A program made the translations under genes and the position numbers. Positions 26,329 through 36,085 of a stretch of 64,000 bases of DNA are shown piece by piece. Origin of the DNA: Agarivorans albus (GTDB lineage: Bacteria > Pseudomonadota > Gammaproteobacteria > Enterobacterales > Celerinatantimonadaceae); contig NZ_AP023032.1 of assembly GCF_019670105.1 (NCBI RefSeq), positions 2,040,972-2,104,971 of the forward strand, given 5' to 3'. The notes beneath the pieces were generated by a model, which searched no databases, was not told where the DNA came from, and saw only the letters and a list, made by a program, of their open reading frames with translations. The first letter of the stretch is position 1, and every line of letters starts with the position of its first letter.

Positions 26329-26901
26329 CTACCTATGGCCTATTGTTATTTCTGACACTAATTGATGGACCAGGTTATCTAAGGTTGAGAAGTCATCTTC
26401 AAAAAGAATTTGGTTTTTTGCTTTGCTGGAGAAAGGCAATAACTCTAACCAACGCAGCACTACCCAATATTCGTCGTCGTAAGCAAAAAAATCAGGATGT
26501 TGCTCGTAAAGCTCATGCTGAGTTAATACCTGTTGTAGTTTTTCACTTAGGTCATCTTCAACTGCGGGAGGTTCTTCAAGCTGCCAATTGGGTTTAGCTT
26601 GAGCAAAAGCGCTATAAAGCTTATCGTCGGCTTGGCTGGTATCACTTAAGTCGACGCGTTTGATGCCGCGAATAGTAATGCCCAGCATGCCGTCTTCAAG
26701 TTGCTCAAAATCCTCTATTTGGCAATGAACGCCTATGTTGAACTCTGTATGGCCTTCCGCCAGTGGCTGGCATAATACAAAGCCTTTAGCTTCTTCGCTA
26801 GCTATAGAGACCAAGCGCAAATAACGCGGTTCGAATATGCGTAGTTTGCTTAGCCCTCCGGGCAAAACAAAAAGCTCTAAAGGAAACAAGGGTAAGCGCA
26901 T
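26329..26901 (-). CDS. LON peptidase substrate-binding-domain protein
   Basis: A 190-residue protein made only of the LON N-terminal (substrate-binding) domain, without ATPase or protease parts. It starts with LPLFPLELFVLPGGLSKLRIFEPRYL, a family hallmark, and continues with GFVLCQP and the IGVHCQIEDFEQLEDGMLGI block. Stand-alone LON-domain proteins are common in gammaproteobacteria and have no firm function. It stands 85 bp from the start of miaE-like on the same strand. Confidence 0.88.
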   Translation of the reverse strand: MRLPLFPLELFVLPGGLSKLRIFEPRYLRLVSIASEEAKGFVLCQPLAEGHTEFNIGVHCQIEDFEQLEDGMLGITIRGIKRVDLSDTSQADDKLYSAFAQAKPNWQLEEPPAVEDDLSEKLQQVLTQHELYEQHPDFFAYDDEYWVVLRWLELLPFSSKAKNQILFEDDFSTLDNLVHQLVSEITIGHR

Positions 26902-26986
26902 AGTCCACCATATCCAATATAATTAACTTCACAAATTACTACGTGGTTTACTGCTTGGGTGATCAATTCTCTCTATGTTAATTATA

Positions 26987-27946
26987 TTAGCTCACGGGTA
27001 TTCCACTGTGAAAACGAAATACCTTGTCTTGCTGAGAAATTAACTGTGCTTCTTGTTGGCCAATGTTGTTGACTCTTTGTTGGAGCTCTTGTTCATCGAT
27101 GATCATATTGGCTAAGCTCAAATAGTCTTGATAGTGGCGGGCTTCAGAGCGCAATAATGATATATAGAACTGGCCAATGGCCTCGGGTAAAAGTGGCGCA
27201 AGCATAGCGAAACGCTCACAAGAGCGCGCTTCGATATAAGCCCCAACAATCAATTTGTCGGCTAGGGCTTGAGGCTCATAGTGACGAACTTGCGATATTA
27301 GGCCCTTGGCATAACTACCTGCAGTGAGATTTTGGTAGTGAATGTTAAACTGATGCATGATAGAAAAAACCTGTTCAAAGTGGTGCAGTTCCTCTTTAAT
27401 TAGCAGCCGCATTTTTTCAATCAATGCTATTTGGAAATCAGATAGTTGCCCCTCTGATCTAGTTTCTGCTTTAGCACTTAATGTTGATGTTCTGTTTGCA
27501 GAGTTATCGTTAGGACTACCTACTAGATCATGCAGCTGAGACAATAGCTGTTGGTCAAACTTGCACCGCTGCATTAAAGCCAAGGTTGTAAGAGCTGCGT
27601 TTAGTTGCTCGTTATTGGCTTTGTCTATGCCTAACGGAAAGAACCAATCAATAAATACCTGAACAGACCAGCGACCCGCCCGAAAAATAATGAATTCATA
27701 GGGAGCTAGCAATGCTTTTATTTCTTGTTGAATCAATGGCTGATTAGCGCCGGCATACTTGAGCATCAGTTTGCTTGCAGTGGCGGCCGCTTTCCACTCT
27801 GCATTTGCGTGATCGATTAACAAAACCTTTAAGTTTTCGGGCTCTTTAGCCGTAGCCAGCCATTGCTTAGGTGTAGAGCAGTATAAAAAATTGTTAATGG
27901 GTTCGAGCAGCGCGGAGTAAGGCATTGGCAAATTTAGTGTATTCAC
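26987..27946 (-). CDS. miaE: tRNA-(ms2io6A)-hydroxylase MiaE
   Basis: A 319-residue non-haem diiron hydroxylase that converts ms2i6A37 to ms2io6A37 in tRNA. The ferritin-like core has LLIKEELHHFEQVF with Glu and His ligands, LIVGAYIEARSCERFA with the second Glu, and LLRSEARHYQDYLSLA with Glu and His. The N-terminal LLIDHANAEWKAAATA helix supplies further ligands. The protein is longer than the usual 250-270 residues because of a polar insert of about 40 residues (NDNSANRTST region). Alone on its strand, with the LON-domain gene downstream. Confidence 0.92.
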   Translation of the reverse strand: MNTLNLPMPYSALLEPINNFLYCSTPKQWLATAKEPENLKVLLIDHANAEWKAAATASKLMLKYAGANQPLIQQEIKALLAPYEFIIFRAGRWSVQVFIDWFFPLGIDKANNEQLNAALTTLALMQRCKFDQQLLSQLHDLVGSPNDNSANRTSTLSAKAETRSEGQLSDFQIALIEKMRLLIKEELHHFEQVFSIMHQFNIHYQNLTAGSYAKGLISQVRHYEPQALADKLIVGAYIEARSCERFAMLAPLLPEAIGQFYISLLRSEARHYQDYLSLANMIIDEQELQQRVNNIGQQEAQLISQQDKVFRFHSGIPVS

Positions 27947-28036
27947 TTCAAGTTAATGAAGTTTCACCCATTTGGAGTCTTGTTTTCAAGTACTTGATCT
28001 GTACACTTAATGGCGGTTTTAACTGGGACAGTGAAA

Positions 28037-28213
28037 ATGGAACAAATTAACCAGCATTTCGATAAACTATTAGACCCTTTAGCACGCTTAGATGAGCTGT
28101 GTGCCAAGCTACCTTGTGGTGATAAGAAGACTCGCCTGCTAGACCAAATTGCCGCTATTAAAGAACAAAACGAACAGGCAAAGCGTGAGTTAAAGGCTTT
28201 CTTATCTAATTAG
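28037..28213 (+). CDS. Small helical hypothetical protein, 58 residues
   Basis: From the ATG at 28037 (GGGA 8 bp upstream) it encodes an acidic, helical peptide with heptad-like character (LLDPLARLDELCAKL, LLDQIAAIKEQNEQAKRELKAFL), probably a coiled coil. Its last 8 bp overlap the end of the convergent J-domain gene. No family recognised. It may be a real small gene, but the evidence is codon order and ribosome binding site only. Confidence 0.5.
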   Translation: MEQINQHFDKLLDPLARLDELCAKLPCGDKKTRLLDQIAAIKEQNEQAKRELKAFLSN

Positions 28214-29060
28214 TTGTCGCGTTTGCAGCGCTAACGTCGAGACTTTCTAAAAGCACTGCTCTCGGTTCCCCGTCTAAATCTACCTCTTCTACTTGTTGCT
28301 CTTCCGTTTGTTGAGCTTTAGTCGAGTTTTTTTCGATAGAGCTTTTAACAGCTGCACTTTCATCAATGACCGCTTCGTTATCAATTACGGGTGGTATTTC
28401 TATATGCTGCTGTAACAAAAACTGCTGCTGTACTTGATTGAGCGCTTTGGCGGAATGCTGATTAAGCAAGGCACGAATTAGCGTCAAACTCATATCAAAA
28501 TCAGACTCAAGGTATTGTTGGCGTGCACTGCTTAAACGTAGCTTTTGTTTTAGCTCCCATGTTTTGGCTAAGTTTTCTTGGCTTAGCGCAGGCATAGTGG
28601 GTTTTGCAGGCTTATTGCTGTTATTAATGGTTGTAGTCAGCTGTTTGCTTACTTTGTTTAATTGCTGGTTAGACTGATACCAGCCATTGGCTAGAACTAC
28701 CGTCACTACGCCAAATATCCCAACAAGCGCTGGCATTAATATCTTTTTTAATCGTTTGGTTTCTTTAATTTGTGCCTGTTTGGCAATCGCTACGCTAAGT
28801 TTTTGAATATAGAATTGCTGTTGATGAATGGTTTTTTTTAAGGCAAGGACTTGCTTATTTGAATCATCCAAAGATTGCTCTATGGCAATCGCGCCTTCGC
28901 CTAACAACAGTTTTTGATAACTGTTTTTAATTAAAATCATCAACTGCGCAGAACCGCCTTTGTCGGGATGGCAGCGGCTGGCGAGTTGTTTGTAGCGAGT
29001 TTTTATTTGCTCCTCGGTAGCATTTTCCGGGAGATCAAATAATTGAAAGTGCGTGGTCAT
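28206..29060 (-). CDS. J-domain co-chaperone with central membrane helix
   Basis: 284 residues. The N-terminal 65 residues are a J domain with HPD in CHPDKGGS, so it should stimulate a DnaK-type ATPase. A charged coiled-coil-like stretch follows, then one hydrophobic helix at about residues 105-128 (ILMPALVGIFGVVTVVLANG). After that comes a Gln/Ala-rich region and an acidic tail. There is no zinc finger or substrate-binding DnaJ C-terminal domain, so it is a membrane-anchored type III J protein. The client is unknown. Confidence 0.82.
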   Translation of the reverse strand: MTTHFQLFDLPENATEEQIKTRYKQLASRCHPDKGGSAQLMILIKNSYQKLLLGEGAIAIEQSLDDSNKQVLALKKTIHQQQFYIQKLSVAIAKQAQIKETKRLKKILMPALVGIFGVVTVVLANGWYQSNQQLNKVSKQLTTTINNSNKPAKPTMPALSQENLAKTWELKQKLRLSSARQQYLESDFDMSLTLIRALLNQHSAKALNQVQQQFLLQQHIEIPPVIDNEAVIDESAAVKSSIEKNSTKAQQTEEQQVEEVDLDGEPRAVLLESLDVSAANATTN

Positions 29061-29206
29061 GGTTTAGTGTTACGTTTACTGTCCCTGTTAGCTGGCCTAA
29101 GCATACAAAGTTTTTTGAGTTTTGTCCTTTGAATAAAGCGACGGTTTGGCTAAAAGCCTGTGTGGAAATCAGTTACACTTTGCCGATACTACAAAAGGTA
29201 AGCTGT

Positions 29207-30355
29207 ATGACATATCAAACCGCATTTAACCAACAAGATTTTATGGCTAATTACTGGCAACAGCGTCCCTGTTTGTTAAAACAAGGCATGCTTGATTTTG
29301 TTGACCCACTTAGCCCGGAAGAGCTTGCTGGTTTAGCGATGGAGGCTGATATTCAAAGCCGATTGGTAACCTGTCATGAGCAGCAGTGGGAAGCTCACCT
29401 AGGGCCATTCGAAGACTTTGCATTGCTGGGTGAATCACATAGTTCGTTGTTGGTTCAAGGTGTCGACCATTGGCATGGCGAAGTGGCAAAACTAGCCGCG
29501 GCGTTTCAGTTTATCCCTAACTGGCGATTTGACGATGTGATGATTTCTTACTCCACCGTTAAGGGCGGTGTAGGGCCACATATCGATCAATATTGCGTAT
29601 TCATCATCCAAGGACAAGGTAAGCGACATTGGCGTGTTGGCCAAAAGCAAATTCTTAAAGAGTTTGCCTCTCACGATAAGTTAAAACACTGCGAAGACTT
29701 TGTGGCTGAGATTGATGTGGTGCTCGAAGCCGGCGATGTATTGTATATCCCACCGGGCTGCCCGCATGAAGGTTATGCGATAGAGCCATCGATGAATTAT
29801 TCGGTGGGCTTTAGAGCGCCAAATGCTAAAGATTTGGTGACTGGTTTTGCTGATTATCTTCTGCAACATGAAACTAGCTCACAACGCTTTGCTGACCCTC
29901 AGCGCCAAGAAACTAATGAGTTTGGTCGCGTAGCCGAGAACGATACCTTAGCACTTAATAAACTGATGCAGTCTTTATTCAACTCTCCTCAAGCCAGTGC
30001 CCATTTTTTAGGTGAGTACCTTAGTGATTCATCACATAGCTCTGACATTGTTGTGCTAAGTGGCAGCGATCAAGAGTTAGCGATGAGTGATCTGCGCCAA
30101 TTGATGGAGCAGGGCGCTGAGTTAAAACGAACCTCGGGCATTAAGGCCTTGTACCTTGATGTATTGCCTTACGAGCTGTTTGTTGATGGGCAAAGTTATG
30201 CGGTGCCCAATTGTTCTTGGGCTTTAGCAAAAAACATGTGTGATAGTACCGCCTTAGACACTCACTCGTTACGGGCATTTAACGAAGATGAGCACCAGCT
30301 TGATTGGCTGTTAGAGCTACTCAACGCCGGCTATTGGTATTTTGATGAACAATAG
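29207..30355 (+). CDS. roxA: 50S ribosomal protein L16 arginine hydroxylase RoxA (YcfD)
   Basis: A JmjC-type cupin oxygenase of 382 residues from the ATG at 29207 (AAAGGTAAG upstream). The Fe(II) triad matches E. coli YcfD numbering exactly: H125 and D127 in GPHIDQYC and H187 in GCPHEGY. It hydroxylates Arg81 of ribosomal protein L16 using 2-oxoglutarate and O2. The C-terminal winged-helix-like domain is present. It is alone on its strand before purC. Confidence 0.93.
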   Translation: MTYQTAFNQQDFMANYWQQRPCLLKQGMLDFVDPLSPEELAGLAMEADIQSRLVTCHEQQWEAHLGPFEDFALLGESHSSLLVQGVDHWHGEVAKLAAAFQFIPNWRFDDVMISYSTVKGGVGPHIDQYCVFIIQGQGKRHWRVGQKQILKEFASHDKLKHCEDFVAEIDVVLEAGDVLYIPPGCPHEGYAIEPSMNYSVGFRAPNAKDLVTGFADYLLQHETSSQRFADPQRQETNEFGRVAENDTLALNKLMQSLFNSPQASAHFLGEYLSDSSHSSDIVVLSGSDQELAMSDLRQLMEQGAELKRTSGIKALYLDVLPYELFVDGQSYAVPNCSWALAKNMCDSTALDTHSLRAFNEDEHQLDWLLELLNAGYWYFDEQ

Positions 30356-30557
30356 TTTTTAGCCAAATCATTTTCATTCTTTAGTTAAGTTTGGCCAAAG
30401 CGTATCTGAGAATGAAAGTTGTTTAGAGCTCGCGAATCGCTAGCAGTTAGCGAGCTTTCTGGTAAAATCCCTCAGCAAATTAATGTTCCCCGTAAAAATC
30501 AGTGTGTAAGCCAGCTTGTTCGTTGATTTTTCGCTCTTAAATAGAGGACTGTTTACC

Positions 30558-31664
30558 ATGAGTCTTGCTGATAAAGTATTAGCAGTGAATAACGATTTAC
30601 CCATTCGCACCGACGCGCCCGTTCATAGCGGTAAAGTACGTTCGGTATATTGGCTAACCGAAGCTGATAGTAAACGACTCATTAAAGAAAAAGCTTATGA
30701 TGTTGCTGCCGACACACCACTAGCAATTATGGTAATCAGCGACCGAATTTCAGCCTTTGATTGCATATGGCACGGCGAAGAGGGCCTTAAAGGTGTACCT
30801 GGTAAAGGTGCTGCACTTAACGCAATTTCTAACCATTGGTTTAAGCTTTTCAAAGAGCAAGGCTTGGCCGACAGCCACATTCTGGATATTCCTCATCCCT
30901 TTGTTTGGATTGTTCAAAAAGCACGCCCGGTAATGATTGAAGCGATTTGTCGTCAATACATTACAGGCTCTATGTGGCGTGCTTATGAGAAAGGTGAGCG
31001 TAACTTCTGTGGTATTGATTTGCCGGAAGGGCTACAACGAGATCAAAAACTACCAGAGATTCTCATTACCCCGTCTACTAAAGGTATTCTTAAAGGGATC
31101 CCTGGCGTGCCAGAAGCCGACGACGTAAATGTAACGCGTAAAAATATCGAAGATAACTTCGCAGCATTTAACTTTAAATCTGCTAACGATATCGATGTTT
31201 ACGAAAACCTACTTAAACAAGGTTTTGGTGTAATTAGTCAGGCATTAAGCGATATCGACCAAGTATTTGTTGATACCAAATTTGAATTTGGCTACGTGAC
31301 CGATGCTCAAGGCCAGGACAAGTTGATATACATGGATGAAGTGGGGACACCTGACTCATCACGTATTTGGGATGGCCCAAGTTATCGTGAAGGTAAGGTT
31401 GTCGAGAACTCTAAAGAAGACTTCCGCCAAACCTTACTTAGCTACTTCCCAGACCCAGACATACTGTTGAATAAAAACCGTATGCCAGAGCGTGAAGCCT
31501 TAGCGCGAGAAAACAATTTGCCGGTTAAAGTATTAATGAAAATATCTGAAACCTATACAGGCATTGCCGAAAAGATCACTGGTGCGCCAATCACTATTGG
31601 CGACAATCCAAAACAAGAAGTGATTGATATTCTTCGTAAAGATTACGATTTAATCGTTGATTAG
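30558..31664 (+). CDS. purC: SAICAR synthase PurC (long form)
   Basis: A 368-residue phosphoribosylaminoimidazole-succinocarboxamide synthase of purine biosynthesis, starting at the ATG at 30558 (AGAGGA 9 bp upstream). It is of the longer type seen in vibrios rather than the 237-residue E. coli type. Signature blocks: [66 protein letters not shown] and [14 protein letters not shown] strong terminator follows. No operon partner seen. Confidence 0.95.
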   Translation: MSLADKVLAVNNDLPIRTDAPVHSGKVRSVYWLTEADSKRLIKEKAYDVAADTPLAIMVISDRISAFDCIWHGEEGLKGVPGKGAALNAISNHWFKLFKEQGLADSHILDIPHPFVWIVQKARPVMIEAICRQYITGSMWRAYEKGERNFCGIDLPEGLQRDQKLPEILITPSTKGILKGIPGVPEADDVNVTRKNIEDNFAAFNFKSANDIDVYENLLKQGFGVISQALSDIDQVFVDTKFEFGYVTDAQGQDKLIYMDEVGTPDSSRIWDGPSYREGKVVENSKEDFRQTLLSYFPDPDILLNKNRMPEREALARENNLPVKVLMKISETYTGIAEKITGAPITIGDNPKQEVIDILRKDYDLIVD

Positions 31665-31681
31665 AACGATAGTGCAAAGTT

Positions 31682-31712
31682 AAAGAGCAGGGCAATGCCT
31701 TGCTCTTCTTAA
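31682..31712 (+). terminator. Terminator after purC
   Basis: The stem AGAGCA...TGCTCT encloses an inner GGGC/GCCT pairing and is followed by TTCTTAATT. The T-run is weak. Convergent with the next gene. Confidence 0.6.
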
Positions 31713-31722
31713 TTGTCTTCTC

Positions 31723-34593
31723 TTAACCAAGCTGTTCTAGTGCGCTAGTTAAGGCCGTTTCATCTTGCTTAAATACTGCTTCAGAAATCTCACTTACCTG
31801 CTGGTTTAGTTTATCCGATGCAAACTTTTCTGCTCCAAATGCCAGCTGTTGTACTTGCTCTTGAGCTTCTTTCCAGCGTTGCTGCTTGGCAAACTCTACA
31901 ATGAGAGAAGAGCGGTTTTTGTTTTCGATACCGAATACATTTTTTAGCGCAAGTAAGTAGGGCTCATTATCTGCTTTTGTTGGCGAAGCCACAGCTTGGT
32001 TATCGGGTTTAGGCTTTGGTTCGCTAGGGCTTAAGCCGCTAAGGCTTTCAATTAAGCGAAGGTAGCTATATTCCGAAAGAGCATGAGATGATAATAGCTG
32101 CTCATCAGCACACAAGCCTTCTAATGCCTGCCCAAAGTGTTGATTTAATACCAACACATCGCGAATATCGCTTTCAGTATTGGATTCGCTTATCAAATAG
32201 TAATGTAAGCCCGCTAAATCTGTGGCATCAAAATCCTTAGCGTTGTTCACTAATAGCAGTAAGCGAAGCTCAGGTTTGTACTGTTGTATTTGTTGAACAC
32301 GGATCGGCGTGAGTTCACTGCTTTCGAGTAACAAGTAATCAACTGTGCCGAGATTCTTAATCTGGTTATAAGCTTCTTGCCAAGCACGATGCTGCCATTT
32401 AATGGCAATGTCACCTATGTGAGTACTTAAGTGCTCAAAACGGTGCTTTGATTGACTAAATGAAGCAATAGAGAAGTTGCTTGGTGTGTTTGGCTCATCT
32501 TCGGACGATGCTGCAATGGCTACTTCAGCAAGGTCTTCTATGGTTTGCTGCTCTTCTTTATCGGAATGTCGCTGGAAGAAGCTCGCCATTAAAAAGCTGC
32601 ACAATTGATGCTTCAAACAAAATAATGGCGCAAGAGAAGAGTCGACTTGCGTTGGTGAAGGCAGTTGTTCTGCTACCAGCAATATCTTTAGCTTAATGCC
32701 TTGGTCTTCTAACTCAAGGCTTCGCTCAGGTTTGTCAGTTATCACTGTTACCTTGTGATTGGCGGACACATCTTCGATCTGATTGAGCTCTACAAGCTCG
32801 GCAGATAAAAGTTGCAGTTGAATGCTGATACAACGCTGGAAAAACTCATCAGCAAAATCTACTGCGAAGTATTGCACCTCATCACTAGGGCTTTCTACCA
32901 ATTGGTTCGATGCTACTGTTTCATAGTTTAAGCAAATACTTAAGGAGTCTTGGTTTTGTTGCTGACGGCCATTGATTTGTTTTACTAAGGCTGCGCTAAG
33001 GGCAATGATTGATTGCTGTAAAGCACTTAATTGGCCGGCGTTTTCGCTATCCACAGAAAAGGCTAATTGTTGATCTTCAACCTGCAACTGAATAAGCACT
33101 TGGCTGCTGGCTGGGTACAATGAAATCAAGTAAAGTTGCAGATCTAATATCGCAGTTAAATGAGCGCGATTAAGCATGTATTGCGAGCTAATCTTTGGGC
33201 TAACTACCAATGCCCAATGCAATTCTTTAGCTTGGTAAAGCGCTGAAAACTGACCGAGCCTCTGCTCAAGTACGTCTAGTACAGACTCTGCTTTAAGCTT
33301 TATGCTGGCTTCTTGCTGCTGCCAAGGCAAGCTGCGTATCAAGGTGCTTAAGCGTAGCTGCGCGTCTAAGCGTTCTCTATCCGAATGCTCATTAGGCGCT
33401 AGAAGCGAGGCCTTGTTAAGCTGGTTCAAGGCATCTAAACACCCTGCTTTAAGGGGGCTGTATAAATCGCTTGGCGTTAAGTTTTGTAAAATTTGTTTAG
33501 TGTTTTGTTTAGCTTGCAGAGTTTGATTATTTTGGCTAACGGGGTTGATGCTCACTAAGTACAAACTGTCTTCACTAAAGGGCAGGGCAAGGTGGGTAGC
33601 CGCGTAGGTTTTTCCTGTTTTATTTGCTTTAACTAATAGGCAAAACTCCTCGGGGTAAGACACCAATAACTCCATAAACTCGCCATCTTGAGTATTATCA
33701 AGGCTTGGTACTGAGTAGTGTTTATTTAAGTTAATGTTGATGAGTTTGGCTTTGCTTACGTTTAGATAGTTAAGCCCAATTTTGCTAGCTTCGATAACGT
33801 GGTTGTGTTCATCCACGATAAATGCGGCGTTATTAGCATGTTCTAGCAACGCTTTTTTCAAACTGTTAGCGCGGTTAGATAACTCAACCAGCTGCTTCAC
33901 TTTTTGTTTGTCTTTTTTGTGTTGTGCTTTAGCTGTTTGTAACTCTTTGCTTAGCTTGGCATTGGTTATATCCACCGCCGTTTTTGAGCTAGAGATAACA
34001 GGGTCTTGTTTTGCCTGTTGCTTGCTGCTCACTGGTTTATTCGATGTTGGTTTTGCAGGGGCAGTGGTAAACATTCTGCTGACAAAAACACTGAGTAAGA
34101 TTTGTAGCAACAAGATCCCAGCTAACAGCCGGAATACGACTAAACGATGTGGCAGTAACCAATGGTAAACATTAGTGGGGTTGGAAAACTCTATCTCTAC
34201 CCAAGCGATAGGATTAATTTGGGTAGATGAACGCTTTTGGTTATCAACTTTAGCAGCCAGCTTGTTGGTTTGTTTGCCATCATTTTGTTGTTTTTTACGG
34301 GGCGTTCCAGCTTCTGCCATTACTGTGCGACTGCTTTGGTCGGTAACTTTTACATAGTTAACGCTAGGTGATTTTAACAGTTCTTCAGCCAACTCTTTAA
34401 GCACTGCTTTATTTTGAATATTAACCGCGCGCCGGGCACTAATTTCAAACAAACTTAGCGCGGTTGTCACTTCTTTCTCGGTGTTGGCTTTTTGCTGCTG
34501 GTAAAGAAACGGCAACGCTAAGGCGGTGACACTGGCCACCACCAACAAGCAGATTAGGTTGATTAGTAAAGCTGACTTTAAACGAGTACTCAC
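31723..34593 (-). CDS. Degenerate hybrid histidine kinase-like membrane protein
   Basis: 956 residues, GTG start with AAGGAAG upstream. Order: membrane helix about 9-31, periplasmic region, helix about 151-171, charged coiled coil, PAS-like domain about 250-350, then a region shaped like HisKA/HATPase (about 365-590), two receiver-like segments (about 600-700 and 725-850) and an HPt-like C-terminus (about 885-956). The expected H-box HELRTPL reads SDLYSPL (375-381), so the phospho-His is Ser; ATP-binding N and G boxes are not visible; the HPt-like helix reads QLAFGAEKF where HxLKG is expected. The layout resembles BarA/ArcB but lacks the chemistry, suggesting a regulatory or scaffold role. 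It is convergent with purC. Confidence 0.7.
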   Translation of the reverse strand: MSTRLKSALLINLICLLVVASVTALALPFLYQQQKANTEKEVTTALSLFEISARRAVNIQNKAVLKELAEELLKSPSVNYVKVTDQSSRTVMAEAGTPRKKQQNDGKQTNKLAAKVDNQKRSSTQINPIAWVEIEFSNPTNVYHWLLPHRLVVFRLLAGILLLQILLSVFVSRMFTTAPAKPTSNKPVSSKQQAKQDPVISSSKTAVDITNAKLSKELQTAKAQHKKDKQKVKQLVELSNRANSLKKALLEHANNAAFIVDEHNHVIEASKIGLNYLNVSKAKLININLNKHYSVPSLDNTQDGEFMELLVSYPEEFCLLVKANKTGKTYAATHLALPFSEDSLYLVSINPVSQNNQTLQAKQNTKQILQNLTPSDLYSPLKAGCLDALNQLNKASLLAPNEHSDRERLDAQLRLSTLIRSLPWQQQEASIKLKAESVLDVLEQRLGQFSALYQAKELHWALVVSPKISSQYMLNRAHLTAILDLQLYLISLYPASSQVLIQLQVEDQQLAFSVDSENAGQLSALQQSIIALSAALVKQINGRQQQNQDSLSICLNYETVASNQLVESPSDEVQYFAVDFADEFFQRCISIQLQLLSAELVELNQIEDVSANHKVTVITDKPERSLELEDQGIKLKILLVAEQLPSPTQVDSSLAPLFCLKHQLCSFLMASFFQRHSDKEEQQTIEDLAEVAIAASSEDEPNTPSNFSIASFSQSKHRFEHLSTHIGDIAIKWQHRAWQEAYNQIKNLGTVDYLLLESSELTPIRVQQIQQYKPELRLLLLVNNAKDFDATDLAGLHYYLISESNTESDIRDVLVLNQHFGQALEGLCADEQLLSSHALSEYSYLRLIESLSGLSPSEPKPKPDNQAVASPTKADNEPYLLALKNVFGIENKNRSSLIVEFAKQQRWKEAQEQVQQLAFGAEKFASDKLNQQVSEISEAVFKQDETALTSALEQLG

Positions 34594-34617
34594 GGGCTTC
34601 CTTGCAAGTAAAAGGTA

Positions 34618-34648
34618 TTAAAACAAAAAGGCGCTACCTGCGCCTTTA
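34618..34648 (-). terminator. Terminator after the PAP2-barrel gene
   Basis: The arms AAAGGCG and CGCCTTT flank a short loop; on the reverse strand TTTTTGTTTT follows. It separates the PAP2-barrel gene from the kinase-like gene. Confidence 0.8.
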
Positions 34649-34651
34649 GTA

Positions 34652-35881
34652 TTAAAATGCATAACCTAAACGCAGATAAATGCTGTCGAATTCAATTTTT
34701 CTAAAGGTTTTAGCATTGTCTTGGTCACGCTTATAGTAGTTGTATCCACCACCAATATCCCAGCGTTTATTAAACGCATAGTTGATGCTTAGGTCTGTCA
34801 TAAGCACTTCACCGTCGCCATTATTACCGTATTCACCGGTAAATGCGAGGTTCACTTTAGGTGTGATGTGGTAGCCAAGGGTTGCGTTTGCTAAGGGGTA
34901 AAACAACCACTCTTCATCGCCTTCTAGCTCTTTGCTAAAGCTTGAGTCGGGGTAAAGTGAAGCTTGCGCATATTGAATTAATAAACCTAAACCGGCTTTA
35001 CCTATCCATTGCTTACCAAGCTGTAAATCGTACTGCCAATTAACTAAGTTATCCCACACTTGGTATTGCGCGTAAACATCACCGCCGCCTTCTACTTTGC
35101 CTTGATCACGGGCTTCATAGGGCTGGGTAAGATAACTAAAGCTATGTTGGTCGCTAGCAAACCACGTCCATCTAGCGGCTGCAGTAGTCAAGGTATCTTC
35201 TTGGCCAAATTCTATATTCTGCTCAGACGCAAAGCTGCCAATATCATTAGATTTTAAGCGAGTCGGTCCCAGTAAGAAATCAAATTTAAACTGAGGGTCA
35301 AACGTTGTTGGTGGTTTTTTAGAGCGCGTTCCACCTTCAAAAAAGCCATTTGATAAAGAGATTTGTAAACCTTTGGCATCGCCATCAACCATTGGGCTTA
35401 CTTTAATGTCTTCATCGATGGGGTTAACAAAAAACAGGTTGCTCAAAGTAGCTATACTGGCACCTGCAATTACGTCATCCCAGTAGTGTTTATCACCGTG
35501 TACTCGGCTCCAGCCAGTGTATGCGGCAAGTGCGTAAGCGGGCACGCCCCAGGCTGAGCCATAACGAGTTTGGAAGAAAGAAGCACCACTAAATGCAGCA
35601 GCGGTGTGACCAGAGGGAAACGAATTGTTAGTGGTGAAGTTAGGCCGGCGTTTGTCTACGGCAAACTTAATACCATGGGTGAATATCATAGTAGTGGCGA
35701 ATGACTTGGTTAATTGCCAGCTACCTGCGGTATCACCCTTGGCTAAACTCACACCTAGGCCGCCAAGAGGGAGTAGAATCTGAGTATAGTCACCAATTTG
35801 TACATAGGTATCTTCGGCGAGTGCATTGGTACTAAATGCAGATAGAATAGCGGCCGAGATTAAGCTGGTTTTTAGCTTCAT
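34652..35881 (-). CDS. PAP2 phosphatase with probable outer-membrane beta-barrel domain
   Basis: 409 residues from the ATG at 35881 (AAGGA upstream) with a signal peptide ending near TNALA. Residues about 60-150 hold all three PAP2 motifs: Kx6RP (K72-P80, KFAVDKRRP), PSGH (89-92) and SRx5Hx3D (S125, H132, D136). The second half (about 190-409) is rich in alternating aromatic and polar strands and ends in YLRLGYAF, a C-terminal Phe typical of Omp85-assembled barrels. PAP2 enzymes dephosphorylate lipids such as phosphatidylglycerol phosphate, lipid A or undecaprenyl pyrophosphate. The substrate and exact topology are inferred. Confidence 0.8.
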   Translation of the reverse strand: MKLKTSLISAAILSAFSTNALAEDTYVQIGDYTQILLPLGGLGVSLAKGDTAGSWQLTKSFATTMIFTHGIKFAVDKRRPNFTTNNSFPSGHTAAAFSGASFFQTRYGSAWGVPAYALAAYTGWSRVHGDKHYWDDVIAGASIATLSNLFFVNPIDEDIKVSPMVDGDAKGLQISLSNGFFEGGTRSKKPPTTFDPQFKFDFLLGPTRLKSNDIGSFASEQNIEFGQEDTLTTAAARWTWFASDQHSFSYLTQPYEARDQGKVEGGGDVYAQYQVWDNLVNWQYDLQLGKQWIGKAGLGLLIQYAQASLYPDSSFSKELEGDEEWLFYPLANATLGYHITPKVNLAFTGEYGNNGDGEVLMTDLSINYAFNKRWDIGGGYNYYKRDQDNAKTFRKIEFDSIYLRLGYAF

Positions 35882-36085
35882 TACTTTTTCCTTGTTCAAG
35901 TTAACGACAAATCCTTTATCGCTAATACATCTTCATCATTATCATACGCACATGAGTGCTGTTTGGTCTACTTGTAACAACTAATTGGCTACTAATATTA
36001 AGGGACAAAATCTGTCGCTTTTAATGAATTTTGTTTATCACGCTGTTACATTAGCGTCGCGTAAATTGAGTTTAGTGGAAGTTTA

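Noticed and set aside
33782-34168. 128-residue reading frame on the plus strand
   Set aside because: It lies antisense within the kinase-like gene, has low-complexity Ser/Cys/Leu content and no ribosome binding site or family match.
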